Shown here piece by piece: positions 1 through 9,619 of a stretch of DNA of 64,000 nt; position 1 is the first letter of the stretch; each line of letters opens with the position of its first letter. Location: positions 186,001 to 250,000 of the forward strand of contig CAXXPS010000001.1 of NCBI GenBank assembly GCA_963669415.2. The letters run 5' to 3'. Both the position numbers and the translations under genes were made by a program. The notes under the pieces were generated by a model. It was not told the origin of the DNA. It saw only the letters and a list, made by a program, of their open reading frames with translations, and did not search any database. Source of the DNA: JAWKWH01 sp963669415. Lineage in GTDB: Bacteria; Pseudomonadota; Alphaproteobacteria; Rhizobiales; Rhizobiaceae.

Positions 1-107
1 CCTTCACTGTTTGGTAACCCAAATTAATTCAAAATGAAGGTAATGCGGCGAGCTTGCAAAGCTGCCAACCATTTTCGACGCGGATGACAGGGAAACCAGT
101 TGCAACC

Positions 108-605
108 ATGCGAATCCTGATCTCGACCTTTATAGCCCTGGCTTTGACAGGTATGCCTGCGGTAGCGCAGACGGCGAAGCGTATCTCTCAACACAAGGAT
201 TGGGCGACTTATAGCTATGACGCCAACTCAGGCAAAGTTTGCTACGTTCTTTCGGTTCCGTCGGCTAAAGAACCTTCCCATCTCGATCACGGCGACATCT
301 ATTTTTCCGTGAGCCAGAAGCCGGGGCAGAACGTGGCCTTTGAACCGCAGTTTATCGCCTCCTACAATCTCAAAGAGACTTCAAAGGTCACGGTTTCGAT
401 CGATGGCAAAAAGTTCTCCATGTTTACCAAGGGCAAGTTGGCCTGGTTAGAGAACGCTGCTGAAGAACCGATGCTCGTCGATGCCATGAAAGCCGGCTCA
501 AAGATGCAGGTCGCCGCTACGTCGGGCCGTGGAAACAGTACAAACTACATGTTTTCACTAAGCGGTATTACAGCTGCGCTCAACTCCATCAAAACCTGCA
601 AATAG
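108..605 (+). CDS. IalB-family (invasion-associated locus B) exported protein
   Basis: The protein has about 165 residues. It starts with a signal peptide (hydrophobic run ISTFIALALTG, cleavage likely after AVAQ) followed by one IalB-type domain with the usual opening about a tryptophan and a conserved cysteine (KVCYVLS) and a C-terminal cysteine in IKTCK. IalB proteins are periplasmic or outer-membrane-associated and were first described in Bartonella; they are widespread in Rhizobiales and their biochemical role is unsettled. I chose ATG 108 because the signal peptide begins there and an AGGGA lies upstream; in-frame starts at 54 and 84 would put charged residues ahead of the signal peptide. 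The family is assigned from overall pattern, not from a decisive motif. Confidence 0.75.
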   Translation: MRILISTFIALALTGMPAVAQTAKRISQHKDWATYSYDANSGKVCYVLSVPSAKEPSHLDHGDIYFSVSQKPGQNVAFEPQFIASYNLKETSKVTVSIDGKKFSMFTKGKLAWLENAAEEPMLVDAMKAGSKMQVAATSGRGNSTNYMFSLSGITAALNSIKTCK

Positions 606-637
606 CCGGACTGAAGCGCTTCAAGGCTCGTTGTACC

Positions 638-1762
638 TCACCGGCCGCCAAATCCGGCGGCCAGGTCAGCTACCCATTGATCCTGAAAATCCTGCAGTCT
701 TTTCGTAGGTTGTTGGGCGCTGATGCGTTCATGCATCGGGTCTTCGATTTGGATATGTGAACCGGATAGCTGTTCGATCACCAGATGACCGCAAAACGGC
801 ACATAAACTTCCGAGTAGCCACCTTCGTGCGCCATGACGATCTTGCCCCCGCACAACCGGTCGGCTGTCTCCATCAGTTTGCCGGTCATCATTGCAAAGG
901 TCGTTGCTGAACACATCATGCGGGAAAGCGGATCTGTGCTGACCGCGTCGAATCCGCTGGCAACGACAATTGCGTCCGGTTGAAATCGCTCCAAGGCCGG
1001 AATCACGATCCGTTCGAAGGCTCGAACATACGTCGCGTGGCCGCTTCCCGGCGGCAACGGGATATTGATATTGCATCCTTCACCAGCGCCGGAACCGGTG
1101 GCATCCGCTCCGCCGCAATCCAGTGGAAAACAATTTTCCTGATGCATCGAGATAGTCAGAATGTCACCGCGTTCATAGTATACCGCTTCGGTGCCATTGC
1201 CATGATGGACATCCCAATCGATGACCGCGAGGCGCAGGTCAGGGTTTCTACCCTTCGCTGCTTCGATGGCAATGGCAATATTGGCGAGCAGGCAGAATCC
1301 CATCGGGCTGTCCGGCAGACAGTGATGTCCCGGCGGCCGCGACAGCGCATAGGCGTTTTTCAACTCACCGGATAGAACTGCCCTCAGCGCATGATTGACC
1401 AAGCCTGCAGACAGGGCCGCAATTTCGAAACCGCCGGGTCCGAAAGGAGCGCGGGCGCCAAGCTCGCCACCGCCAGCATCGCTTAACCGTTTGAATTCGT
1501 CTATATAGGTGGCTGGATGCACTCGCAGCAGGTCGTCTCTCGATGCTGGCGCCGCTGACCGGCAATCAAGCTCATTCGACAATCCGGTCACGTCGAGCAA
1601 GTTTTTCAGCCGCCGTTTTGTTTCGGGATTTTCGGGCAGACCGCCGGCCACTTGGGGCTGTACAAGTCCTCCAACCGGCAAAACTGAAGCGTAGTTGCCA
1701 CCAAAATGCCAAAAGCATTTTTCGTCATGAAAGAAACCGGTTTTGCCCATAAATGTCTCCAA
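638..1762 (-). CDS. Histone deacetylase-like / acetylpolyamine amidohydrolase family protein
   Basis: This zinc-dependent amidohydrolase has 374 residues and the class II HDAC-like fold. Visible motifs are RPPGHH at residues 142-147 (catalytic histidines), DWDVHHGNGT starting near 182 (zinc ligands Asp and His) and an HEGGY motif near 315 that carries the transition-state tyrosine. Family members remove acetyl groups from acetylated polyamines or small amides in the cytoplasm; the natural substrate cannot be told from sequence. It is transcribed divergently from rlmN across a 124-bp gap that probably holds both promoters. A second in-frame ATG four codons downstream is an equally possible start. 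Confidence 0.88.
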   Translation of the reverse strand: METFMGKTGFFHDEKCFWHFGGNYASVLPVGGLVQPQVAGGLPENPETKRRLKNLLDVTGLSNELDCRSAAPASRDDLLRVHPATYIDEFKRLSDAGGGELGARAPFGPGGFEIAALSAGLVNHALRAVLSGELKNAYALSRPPGHHCLPDSPMGFCLLANIAIAIEAAKGRNPDLRLAVIDWDVHHGNGTEAVYYERGDILTISMHQENCFPLDCGGADATGSGAGEGCNINIPLPPGSGHATYVRAFERIVIPALERFQPDAIVVASGFDAVSTDPLSRMMCSATTFAMMTGKLMETADRLCGGKIVMAHEGGYSEVYVPFCGHLVIEQLSGSHIQIEDPMHERISAQQPTKRLQDFQDQWVADLAAGFGGR

Positions 1763-1886
1763 ACCCTCTATGAGTTGTCATCGGAGACACCGTCGATATT
1801 GTCAATTGCCGATGGTGCGAACGCCGATGACGCCGGCAATCCATTGTGCTAACAGCGCCGCCGAAACACTCTGACCGGAATTCTGC

Positions 1887-3116
1887 ATGCCAACAACGCT
1901 CGACATCGATCACAAATCCAGCGGATTGCCACCGACCGGACGGACCGGCATCGATCATCATTCATTGATCGGGCTGTTGCGGGAAGAAATGACTGAAGCT
2001 CTCGCGGAGGTTGGTGTTCCCGAGCGTCAAAGGCGAATGCGCGTGTCACAACTTTGGCATTGGTTATATGTGCGCGGTGTGTCGGACTTTGACGCAATGC
2101 GGAATATCTCAAAAGATCTTCGGCAGCAGCTGGCCGAGCGTTTTTCAATTGCCCGGCCTGAAATCGTTGAAGAGCAGGTTTCAGAAGATGGTACCCGTAA
2201 ATGGTTGTTGCGATTTCCATCCCGCGGTGCCGGCAAGCCGGTAGAAGTAGAGACAGTCTATATTCCTGAAGAAGGCCGCGGGACTTTATGCATCTCCAGC
2301 CAGGTGGGATGCACTTTAACCTGCACATTCTGCCATACCGGGACACAAAAACTCGTACGCAACCTGACAGCGGACGAAATCCTGGCGCAGTTGCTTGTCG
2401 CCCGTGACCGGCTCGGGGATTTTCCGCATCTCGATACCCCCGATGGCGCAATTGTTCCTGCAGAAGGGCGCAAGATTTCCAACATTGTCATGATGGGAAT
2501 GGGCGAGCCGCTGTATAATTTCGACAATGTCAAAAAGGCATTGTTGATCGCATCTGACGGCGAGGGTCTTTCACTTTCCAAACGGCGGATTACCCTGTCG
2601 ACTTCCGGTGTGGTTCCGGAGATCTATCGTACCGGCGAAGAAATCGGCGTCATGTTGGCGATTTCGCTTCATGCAACGACTGACGAGTTGCGCGATGTTT
2701 TGGTGCCAATCAACAAGAAACATACAATCAGCGAACTGCTGCAAGCATGCCGCGACTATCCGGGTCTTTCCAACGCGCGACGCATCACATTTGAATATGT
2801 GATGCTGAAGGACGTCAACGACAGTCTCGAAGACGCCAAACGCCTTGTGATGCTGTTGAAAGGGATTCCGGCCAAGATAAACCTGATCCCGTTCAATCCC
2901 TGGCCAGGTTCGAGTTATGAATGCTCGGACTGGCGGACGATTGAACGCTTTGCCGACTTTGTTAACGCGGCAGGTTATGCCTCTCCCATTCGCACTCCGC
3001 GCGGGCGCGACATTCTCGCTGCCTGTGGACAACTGAAATCGGAATCTGAGCGTCTGCGCAAATCCGAACGCCTGGCGCTGGAAGCGATGATGATTGCAGG
3101 ACATGGTGAGCCATGA
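1887..3116 (+). CDS. rlmN: Dual-specificity 23S rRNA A2503 / tRNA A37 C2-methyltransferase RlmN
   Basis: This radical-SAM enzyme methylates C2 of adenine 2503 in 23S rRNA and of A37 in some tRNAs. The protein has 409 residues, typical for alphaproteobacterial RlmN. The 4Fe-4S CxxxCxxC motif is C142, C146 and C149. The C-terminal RDILAACGQL carries the cysteine that resolves the methyl-enzyme intermediate. The SAM-binding GMGEP motif is also present. The gene overlaps the next by 4 bp (ATGA), which suggests translational coupling to the small membrane protein downstream. The N-terminal 20 or so residues are poorly conserved in the family, so the start could lie a few codons further in. Confidence 0.96.
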   Translation: MPTTLDIDHKSSGLPPTGRTGIDHHSLIGLLREEMTEALAEVGVPERQRRMRVSQLWHWLYVRGVSDFDAMRNISKDLRQQLAERFSIARPEIVEEQVSEDGTRKWLLRFPSRGAGKPVEVETVYIPEEGRGTLCISSQVGCTLTCTFCHTGTQKLVRNLTADEILAQLLVARDRLGDFPHLDTPDGAIVPAEGRKISNIVMMGMGEPLYNFDNVKKALLIASDGEGLSLSKRRITLSTSGVVPEIYRTGEEIGVMLAISLHATTDELRDVLVPINKKHTISELLQACRDYPGLSNARRITFEYVMLKDVNDSLEDAKRLVMLLKGIPAKINLIPFNPWPGSSYECSDWRTIERFADFVNAAGYASPIRTPRGRDILAACGQLKSESERLRKSERLALEAMMIAGHGEP

Positions 3117-3595
3117 GCCGGTTTGCGGTGCTGGCCATCCGGTTTTTAATGATTGTCATTGGCTTCTGCGCCGCCGTTTTTGCCGCCAGCGCGTTCTTCG
3201 TTGTGCTGACGGCAGGCAGCGCGGGAATTGAGCTTGGTGAACCTGAAGAGATGGACAGGATCGGGCTGGTTGTTGCGACCGGCCTTGGTGCGCTGTTCAT
3301 CGGCTACTATTCATTTCTGCCGGCAATGATCGTTGTCGTGGTTGGTGAGATTTTCGGCAATCGCGATTGGTTGTTCTACGCAGTGGGCGGCGCGTGCGTT
3401 GCTGTTGCCGGCGTGACCATTTTCTGGAGTAGCGGAGGCCAATCAGAAAACCAGACTTCGATGTTTGCACTGGCGGCTACGGCTGGAGTTTGCGGCGGTG
3501 TCGCCTATTGGCTGGTTGCCGGGCGGGGAGCGGGTTCATGGCACCTGCCAAGAAAATTGGAAAACTCTACTTCGAATCAGTCAGCAGAATCTTGA
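3113..3595 (+). CDS. Small four-helix membrane protein of unknown function
   Basis: A 160-residue protein with four predicted transmembrane segments (about residues 5-30, 48-72, 84-104 and 120-137) and a polar C-terminal tail. No motif suggests an activity. It starts within the rlmN stop codon (ATGA overlap), so it is almost certainly co-transcribed with rlmN. Its 3' end overlaps the convergent lysE-family gene by 29 bp. Similar small membrane proteins sit after rlmN in related bacteria as I recall, but this was not checked. Confidence 0.75.
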   Translation: MSRFAVLAIRFLMIVIGFCAAVFAASAFFVVLTAGSAGIELGEPEEMDRIGLVVATGLGALFIGYYSFLPAMIVVVVGEIFGNRDWLFYAVGGACVAVAGVTIFWSSGGQSENQTSMFALAATAGVCGGVAYWLVAGRGAGSWHLPRKLENSTSNQSAES

Positions 3596-4208
3596 CCGCA
3601 AAGGCCGAGAAAACCCCTGCAAACAACCAATCGATAATCCGTGTCATACGCGGACTGCGTTTCATCATCGATGAGAAACTGGCAGCAGCCAGTATCATTG
3701 GTGTGACAACCGGAATGGCTATCACCACGGAAAGCACGCCCAAGAAAAGAAGTTTTCCCGGCGCGTTGGGATCATTCACCGATACAAACTGGGGAAGAAA
3801 TGTCATGAAGAACAGTATAATTTTGGGATTGAGCAAGTTGATGCCAACTCCGGTAATCCAGTTTTTCAGCAAAGGCCGAGCCTTGTGCTTCTCCGTTTCC
3901 GGCGAGAATGCTGAACCGTGCCTGATAGCCTGAACCGCAAGCCAGACCAGGTAACCCGCGCCAACGAATTTCAGCGCCAGAAATGCGCTCGGCGAAGCGA
4001 GTATCAATGCCGACAAACCCAATGCAACCATCGCCGTGTGCATCAGGATGCCGGTGGATGCTCCCAGCATGCATGCAAAACCCGCCGCACGGCCTTCTGA
4101 AAGCGTGCGACCAACAAAGAGTGTCATGTCGGGTCCGGGCGTTATTGCGAGAACAAAGACTGCAACCGCAAACTGGAGAATGACCGTAGTGTCTGGAATG
4201 AAAGGCAA
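3567..4208 (-). CDS. LysE/RhtB family amino-acid exporter
   Basis: A 213-residue inner-membrane protein with about six hydrophobic segments. The N-terminal TPGPDMTLF motif and the later GVGINLLNPKIILFF are hallmarks of the LysE/RhtB superfamily, which exports amino acids and homoserine lactone-like compounds by proton antiport. The substrate is not predictable. The start is a TTG codon, because no in-frame ATG or GTG places the conserved N terminus correctly. It is convergent with, and overlaps by 29 bp, the membrane protein gene after rlmN. Confidence 0.9.
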   Translation of the reverse strand: MPFIPDTTVILQFAVAVFVLAITPGPDMTLFVGRTLSEGRAAGFACMLGASTGILMHTAMVALGLSALILASPSAFLALKFVGAGYLVWLAVQAIRHGSAFSPETEKHKARPLLKNWITGVGINLLNPKIILFFMTFLPQFVSVNDPNAPGKLLFLGVLSVVIAIPVVTPMILAAASFSSMMKRSPRMTRIIDWLFAGVFSAFAVKILLTDSK

Positions 4209-4260
4209 TGCGGTGTCCCATGCAAAATCTTACTTCTGCAAGGGTTACCCGATGATCGTC

Positions 4261-5136
4261 TTATCCGCCACGCAATTCTTCGACGATGGGGGGCTGATAT
4301 GAACCGCCCATCCAGCTCCAGACAATTTCATCGCCGTCAAATGTTAGTGCGACGAGGTTGGGCCAGCCCTGAGACAGCGATTTCGGATCGATGTGCATGG
4401 AGACCCCTTCTGTCTCGTAGACTCTCGTCCAGCCGTCGCTGCCGGATTGGGCGTGAATGGTCATGTTGCAGCCGGAGTTGCCATAATACCAGCTAGATCC
4501 GCACAGCGTTGCAAACAGGAGTCTGCGGTCGCCATCAACCGGTTCCATGGCAGCGGCGACAGAAGGCGCGCTTTTGGTGGCGGAGCGGAAGGCCTTGATC
4601 TCGTCGGCCAGCAACTCGCGGGCAAGAATTGCCTCCGGTTTCAATTCCCCGGGCGATATTGCTTTGTAAGCCGACATGTCTCGCTTTGAGCAACGGGGTG
4701 CGATCTCGTCGATGATCCGCCGCGAACCGATTAACGAAAATCGGGCCCGATGGTCGATCTCGCCACCGGTAACAGATACGTCCATGCGAATTCCCGCACG
4801 CAGAGGCGGGAGCGCATCACTAGGCAGGTCAATGGCAACAGAAGTTCCGTCTCTCGTTGCAGCTGTTTCGAAGCGTTCGGAACCGACAGAAGTTACCGCT
4901 GTGCGGGCGCCATTGGTGCCTTGCATTTCGGGCATAAGTGCCAGCATGAGCTGCCATTTCTGCTCGGAGCAATTCAATCGGGCGCTGTCGATGGATTTCG
5001 TTCGAGTGGGTGGCGGCAATTGAGCAGAAGCCTGCCCGTCGATTGAGGACCATCTTTCGGCAGCCAAGGCCGATCCAGACGCTGATGCAAGTAGCCAGAC
5101 AGAAATCGTCGCTGCCGGCCAGGATGAACTACGCAT
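4261..5136 (-). CDS. Exported hypothetical protein
   Basis: A 291-residue protein with an N-terminal signal peptide (cleavage likely after SGSALA). The mature part contains several cysteines (NCSEQKW, APRCSKRD, LCGSSW and SGCNMT) that could form disulphides in the periplasm. I recognise no domain. The start ATG is preceded by GGAAG at suitable spacing. It stands alone on the minus strand, divergent from the small exported protein at 5309. Confidence 0.65.
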   Translation of the reverse strand: MRSSSWPAATISVWLLASASGSALAAERWSSIDGQASAQLPPPTRTKSIDSARLNCSEQKWQLMLALMPEMQGTNGARTAVTSVGSERFETAATRDGTSVAIDLPSDALPPLRAGIRMDVSVTGGEIDHRARFSLIGSRRIIDEIAPRCSKRDMSAYKAISPGELKPEAILARELLADEIKAFRSATKSAPSVAAAMEPVDGDRRLLFATLCGSSWYYGNSGCNMTIHAQSGSDGWTRVYETEGVSMHIDPKSLSQGWPNLVALTFDGDEIVWSWMGGSYQPPIVEELRGG

Positions 5137-5308
5137 TACAAACTTCCAGAACCCCGAATATCGATCATAATCTGGATCAAAATTCTTAAGAATTGCCTGA
5201 AATAGACTGATGACTGGCGCTTCGGTGCCAAACAGCTTCTGTCAGCTACTTGACGGAGTGACTGCGTGGCGACACGTTCCCTGATCAAGAAAACCGGGAT
5301 GCGTACCG

Positions 5309-5506
5309 TTGCGATCGACAGCATTTCACATTGTAACTGGCCTGGCCGCCGGTCTGTTGTTGCTCACTGTTGTGGTGACCGGTCATCCGGCATTAGCGCA
5401 AACTGGTGTCAATCTGACCACCAATGAATCCGCTAGCCCGGAAATAGCACTCCCCGATCCGCTGACCCCTGAGGCAGCGCAAGATGGGTCGCCGTCCAAA
5501 CAATGA
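5309..5506 (+). CDS. Possible small exported protein
   Basis: A 65-residue reading frame with a convincing signal peptide (hydrophobic core LAAGLLLLTVVVTG, likely cut after PALAQ) and a short polar tail rich in Pro, Glu and Ser. Its stop overlaps the ATG of the following hydrolase gene by 4 bp, a common sign of a real upstream cistron. Against it: the start is TTG, the ribosome-binding site is weak, and no family is recognised. Confidence 0.45.
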   Translation: MRSTAFHIVTGLAAGLLLLTVVVTGHPALAQTGVNLTTNESASPEIALPDPLTPEAAQDGSPSKQ

Positions 5507-6276
5507 TACGGTGGTTCGCGCGAAACATAGTAGCATTGTCGGTCGCGCTGCATTTGGCTTCGCACGCCAACGCAACTGATAGGGTGAGTTTTCCGGCGTC
5601 AGCAAAATGGCGCGGAAATGCAATCGAGATCGGAGGCGAATTCAGCCGACCCGCTGGAAGCAAAAAAGTACCGGCAGTGATTTTAATGCACGGCTGTGGA
5701 GGTTTGGGCTTGGCGGTACGTGCGTCACTCCGCACGCATGCAAGGAACTTGGTTCGCAACGGATTTGCCGCATTTGTTCTCGACAGTTTCGACCCACGCG
5801 GCATCGCGGGTGGATGGGTGTGCAAGGGGCTGGATCGGCTTGCCGATGCACGAAACTACCGGCTGACCGACGCCCGCGACGCCTCAAAATGGTTGCGGGC
5901 GCGACCAGATATCGATGGCCGTAACCTATTTGTCATGGGCCAGAGCAATGGCGGCAGCGTTGCGCTCAGGGCTGCTGCCGCTGGCGGGTTTCGCGCTGTT
6001 GCGGCTTATTATCCATGGTGTGGTGCCGCTTCGGGAAACCGGGTGCCGCTGATCGTTTTTGGTGGCGGACTAGATGACTGGGTGCCACCGGATGCTTGCA
6101 GAAAGCGCCGGCAATCATCCAAATATCAGTATGTTCATTACGATGATGCGGCCCATTCCTTTGATGTGAATTCGGGATTGACGCGTTATTTGGGATACCG
6201 TTTGGGCTATAACGGTACGGCGACAAAAGACAGCCGCGCTCGCATGATTACCTTTTTCCGCAAACATATGCGTTGA
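5503..6276 (+). CDS. Exported dienelactone hydrolase-family alpha/beta hydrolase
   Basis: A 257-residue protein with a signal peptide (cut likely after HANA) and an alpha/beta-hydrolase fold. The oxyanion region LMHGCGG, nucleophile elbow GQSNGG (Ser148), acid GGGLDDWVPP and histidine AAHSFD are all visible in the order expected for dienelactone hydrolase-like enzymes. It probably acts on an ester or lactone in the periplasm; the substrate is unknown. Its ATG overlaps the preceding small reading frame, suggesting a two-gene unit. Confidence 0.82.
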   Translation: MIRWFARNIVALSVALHLASHANATDRVSFPASAKWRGNAIEIGGEFSRPAGSKKVPAVILMHGCGGLGLAVRASLRTHARNLVRNGFAAFVLDSFDPRGIAGGWVCKGLDRLADARNYRLTDARDASKWLRARPDIDGRNLFVMGQSNGGSVALRAAAAGGFRAVAAYYPWCGAASGNRVPLIVFGGGLDDWVPPDACRKRRQSSKYQYVHYDDAAHSFDVNSGLTRYLGYRLGYNGTATKDSRARMITFFRKHMR

Positions 6277-6325
6277 GCGGTAGTCATTTCTGCTCTAAGA
6301 GGCCGTCAAAATTTGCATTAGTGGA

Positions 6326-7561
6326 GTGGCGTTCGTGTCCAATCTTGATGGCGTAAAGAAAGTCGTGCTGGCCTATTCGGGCGGGCTCGATACCTCGATC
6401 ATTCTCAAATGGCTGCAGACGGAATTGGGCGCTGAGGTGGTAACCTTTACAGCCGATCTTGGCCAGGGAGACGAACTTGAGCCGGCGCGCCAGAAAGCGG
6501 AAATGCTCGGTATCAAGGAGATCTATATCGAGGATTTGCGCGAAGAGTTTGTCCGTGATTTCGTCTATCCGATGTTCCGCGCAAATGCGGTCTATGAGGG
6601 CATCTATCTGCTCGGCACTTCGATCGCGCGGCCATTGATCTCCAAGCGTCTCGTGGAGATTGCAGAGGAAACCGGAGCAGACGCGGTCGCTCATGGCGCG
6701 ACCGGCAAAGGCAATGACCAGGTTCGCTTTGAATTGTCAGCCTACGCACTCAATCCCGATATAAAGGTGATTGCTCCCTGGCGCGACTGGTCGTTCAAGT
6801 CGCGTACCGACCTGATCAATTTTGCCCGCGACCACCAGATCCCGGTTCCCAAAGACAAGCAAGGCGAAGCGCCATTTTCGGTTGATGCAAACCTCCTGCA
6901 CTCTTCGTCCGAAGGCAAAGTTCTCGAGGATCCGTGGCAGGAAGCGCCGGAATATGTCTACCAGCGCACGATTTCGCCTTTTGATGCGCCGGATCAGGCA
7001 ACGGAAATCACGATCGGTTTCAAGCGAGGCGACGCCGTATCACTGAACGGCAAGGCGCTGTCTCCGGCGACCATGTTGCAGACGCTTAACGACTTGGCCC
7101 GCGACAATGGAATTGGCCGTATTGATTTGGTCGAAAACCGCTTCGTTGGCATGAAATCGCGTGGAATCTACGAAACGCCGGGTGGGACGATCCTTCTGTC
7201 GGCGCATCGCGCGATTGAGTCCATTACGCTCGATCGCGGTGCGGCGCACTTGAAGGATGAATTAATGCCTCGGTATGCGGAGCTGATCTACAATGGCTTC
7301 TGGTTTTCTTCCGAAAGAGACATGCTTCAGACTGCCATAGACAAAAGCCAGGAGGATGTTGAAGGTGACGTCCGTCTCAAGCTTTACAAGGGAAATGTAA
7401 TTGTAACCGGCAGGCAATCGCCGAAATCATTGTACTCTGATGAACTGGTCACATTCGAGGATGATCGCGGAGCCTACGACCAGAAGGATGCCGAAGGGTT
7501 CATTCGCGTGAATGCGTTGCGGTTGCGCACCCTGGCAGCGCGTAACCGCAGTAGTTCATAG
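6326..7561 (+). CDS. argG: Argininosuccinate synthase
   Basis: ArgG joins citrulline and aspartate using ATP to form argininosuccinate, the penultimate step of arginine synthesis. The protein has about 410 residues. The ATP-pyrophosphatase P-loop AYSGGLDTS is near residue 16, and GATGKGNDQVRFE and the EGIYLLGTS region are also conserved. Two GTG starts are possible. GTG 6326 gives 411 residues; GTG 6335 is better placed behind a GTGGAG and gives 408, closer to the usual N terminus. It is convergent with the lytic transglycosylase gene across a 15-bp gap. Confidence 0.96.
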   Translation: MAFVSNLDGVKKVVLAYSGGLDTSIILKWLQTELGAEVVTFTADLGQGDELEPARQKAEMLGIKEIYIEDLREEFVRDFVYPMFRANAVYEGIYLLGTSIARPLISKRLVEIAEETGADAVAHGATGKGNDQVRFELSAYALNPDIKVIAPWRDWSFKSRTDLINFARDHQIPVPKDKQGEAPFSVDANLLHSSSEGKVLEDPWQEAPEYVYQRTISPFDAPDQATEITIGFKRGDAVSLNGKALSPATMLQTLNDLARDNGIGRIDLVENRFVGMKSRGIYETPGGTILLSAHRAIESITLDRGAAHLKDELMPRYAELIYNGFWFSSERDMLQTAIDKSQEDVEGDVRLKLYKGNVIVTGRQSPKSLYSDELVTFEDDRGAYDQKDAEGFIRVNALRLRTLAARNRSSS

Positions 7562-7576
7562 TTTGTGACCTAGGGT

Positions 7577-8392
7577 TTACCCGTCAATCTGGGCCGCCAT
7601 TATGGCAATGGCCTTCTGATAAACGCTTGCGGCGTTCCAGCCCTGAATGGCGCGGAAGTTGCGCTGACCCGGCTGATAACCGCGGCCCTTTTTCCATCCG
7701 TGGGCGCGAAGGAAATTGGCGGTTGAAGCCAAAGCATCGGCCGTGGATCGCGCCAGGTCGAGGCGGCCATTGCCGTCGCCGTCTCTGCCATACTTTGCAA
7801 CACTGCCGGGCAGAAACTGGGTTTGGCCCCATTCGCCGTGCTTTGCACCGACGGTTGATGAAGACAGTACACCGCGATCGACCAATTGCAGCGCCGCATA
7901 AAGATGCCCGGTAAAGAATTCCGAGCGTCGGCAATCATATGCCAACGTGGCAGTTGCGGAGATCAAGTTTGTGTTTCCCTGAAAGCGGCCGAAGGCGGTT
8001 TCCATACCCCATATCGCCATCAAGACACCTGGCGGTACTCCATAACGCGCTTCAAGATTGGCGAGCAACTTTGCATGCCTGCGTTTTTGCGAGCGTCCCT
8101 GTTTGACGATAGTTGCAGCACCACGCACTTGCATGAATTTCTGGAGTGAATATTTGAAACTCTTCTGCCCGCGATCCGCCTTGATAGTTGAGGTCGAATA
8201 CCGTGTTTTGGCCAGCGCTGCTAAACCGCGCTTGCCAATCCCGTTGGATCGAGCTTCAGCCGTGAACTGCTGTTTCCAAGTCTCAAACCCGCGTGAAGTA
8301 TTACCGCATTTGGCCGCGTGCGCCGCCGTCAGTGAAACGGCAAGGGCGAGAGATACGCCCGAAATGACCTTGATACCCCTAGCAAACAACAT
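7577..8392 (-). CDS. Lytic murein transglycosylase (MltB-like, SLT_2 family)
   Basis: A 271-residue exported protein that cleaves peptidoglycan glycan strands to leave 1,6-anhydro-muramic ends. A signal peptide precedes TAAHAAKCG. The catalytic glutamate is E131 in WGMETAFG, followed by family motifs TATLAYDCRR, GEWGQTQFLPGS and DGDGNGRLDL. There is no lipobox, so it is probably soluble in the periplasm, unlike E. coli MltB. The start ATG follows GAGGAG. Confidence 0.9.
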   Translation of the reverse strand: MLFARGIKVISGVSLALAVSLTAAHAAKCGNTSRGFETWKQQFTAEARSNGIGKRGLAALAKTRYSTSTIKADRGQKSFKYSLQKFMQVRGAATIVKQGRSQKRRHAKLLANLEARYGVPPGVLMAIWGMETAFGRFQGNTNLISATATLAYDCRRSEFFTGHLYAALQLVDRGVLSSSTVGAKHGEWGQTQFLPGSVAKYGRDGDGNGRLDLARSTADALASTANFLRAHGWKKGRGYQPGQRNFRAIQGWNAASVYQKAIAIMAAQIDG

Positions 8393-8545
8393 GCCCGCTC
8401 CTCAGTTTGTCAAACAATGTTTGCGTCCCGCGGCACAATGCCAATAGCGGGTGCCGATGTCACCAATTCAACATTAGAATGTTCAAATAAGGTGAACGCG
8501 ATTTGCTTGGCGATATTGAGGCGTTATGGCATTGGGCACTTGAAA

Positions 8546-9562
8546 CTACGCGAATCCATGCTCGACCAAGCTTTTCCCCGATGCAATGGCGGCATCCTCA
8601 ATTGGAATGAACTCAATACCGAGCGCTTTTCTGGTAGCGCTATTGTCGAGCTTACGATCAATTCCAAGTTCAGGAACCGTCAGCTTCGCCGTGGGATCAA
8701 ATAAAGCCACGAGCTTGACCATGAAGTTCGGAAGTTCTTTTCTCGGCGCCTTTTTTGCTTTTTCTCCAAGTCCTTTGTGTAACGCCTTGCCGACCTCGAC
8801 AAGCCATGGCATTTCAGCGCATCCAAGATACCGTCCACCTGAAGGTTCTTTGGTTTCGGCGGCCAGCAGGTGCATCTTCGCAATATCGCGAACATCAACG
8901 CACGGCATCTTTACCCGCGGAGCGCCAGGAAATTTTCCCTTCAAAAACATTTGCACCAGTTCAAGCGAGGCACCGAAATCGGAGTCAAACGGCGGGCCCA
9001 TCACCAGACCCGGATTGACCGTTGAGAAGTGCAAATCACCGCCCTCTTCGGCGATGAAGTCGCGAGCAGCCTTCTCAGCCAGCGTCTTGGATTTGTTGTA
9101 TGGGCTCATTCCCGGACCATCCACGACCGACCAGTCATCTTCGTTGAAATTCAGTTTGTCTGGACTGTGGCCAAACATGACGGCAACAAGAGAGGATGTC
9201 TGAACGAAGCGCTTCACGCCAGCTGCCTTGGCCGCGCGAAGAACCCTGAGTGTGCCCTCAACGGCAGGCTTGATCAGCTCGTTTTCATCCTTGGGCTGCG
9301 CTAACGGAAACGGTGAGGCGACATGGGCGACAACATCACAACCTTTGACCGCTTCTTCCCAGCCAGCATCTGACGAAAGATCCGCTTCGAAAATCTCCAC
9401 TTCCGCTTTGTCGAAATGCTTTTTCAATGTTTCAACGACCTTTTCGCCCTTGGCTTTTGACCGCACGGTGCCTCGAACCTTGTAACCCGCTTTCAAAAAC
9501 TCCAGCGCCACATGTTTGGCGATAAAACCGGAGATGCCGGTGATGAGAACTGTTTTCGTCAT
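8546..9562 (-). CDS. NAD-dependent epimerase/dihydroflavonol-4-reductase-like SDR (copy 1)
   Basis: A 338-residue extended short-chain dehydrogenase. It has the Rossmann motif TGISGFIAKHVA near the N terminus, the DFR-like VAHVASPFP segment and a catalytic YNKSK (YxxxK). The family reduces ketones or aldehydes with NAD(P)H; the substrate here is unknown. It is the downstream member of a tandem pair with the gene at 9620-10633, with a 57-bp gap and the same strand. A GGAAGGA ribosome-binding site precedes the ATG. Confidence 0.87.
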   Translation of the reverse strand: MTKTVLITGISGFIAKHVALEFLKAGYKVRGTVRSKAKGEKVVETLKKHFDKAEVEIFEADLSSDAGWEEAVKGCDVVAHVASPFPLAQPKDENELIKPAVEGTLRVLRAAKAAGVKRFVQTSSLVAVMFGHSPDKLNFNEDDWSVVDGPGMSPYNKSKTLAEKAARDFIAEEGGDLHFSTVNPGLVMGPPFDSDFGASLELVQMFLKGKFPGAPRVKMPCVDVRDIAKMHLLAAETKEPSGGRYLGCAEMPWLVEVGKALHKGLGEKAKKAPRKELPNFMVKLVALFDPTAKLTVPELGIDRKLDNSATRKALGIEFIPIEDAAIASGKSLVEHGFA

Positions 9563-9619
9563 TACGGTTGTTCCTTCCCTCGAATATTGGTGGCCCGATT
9601 TCCCGGGCAGGCTTGAACC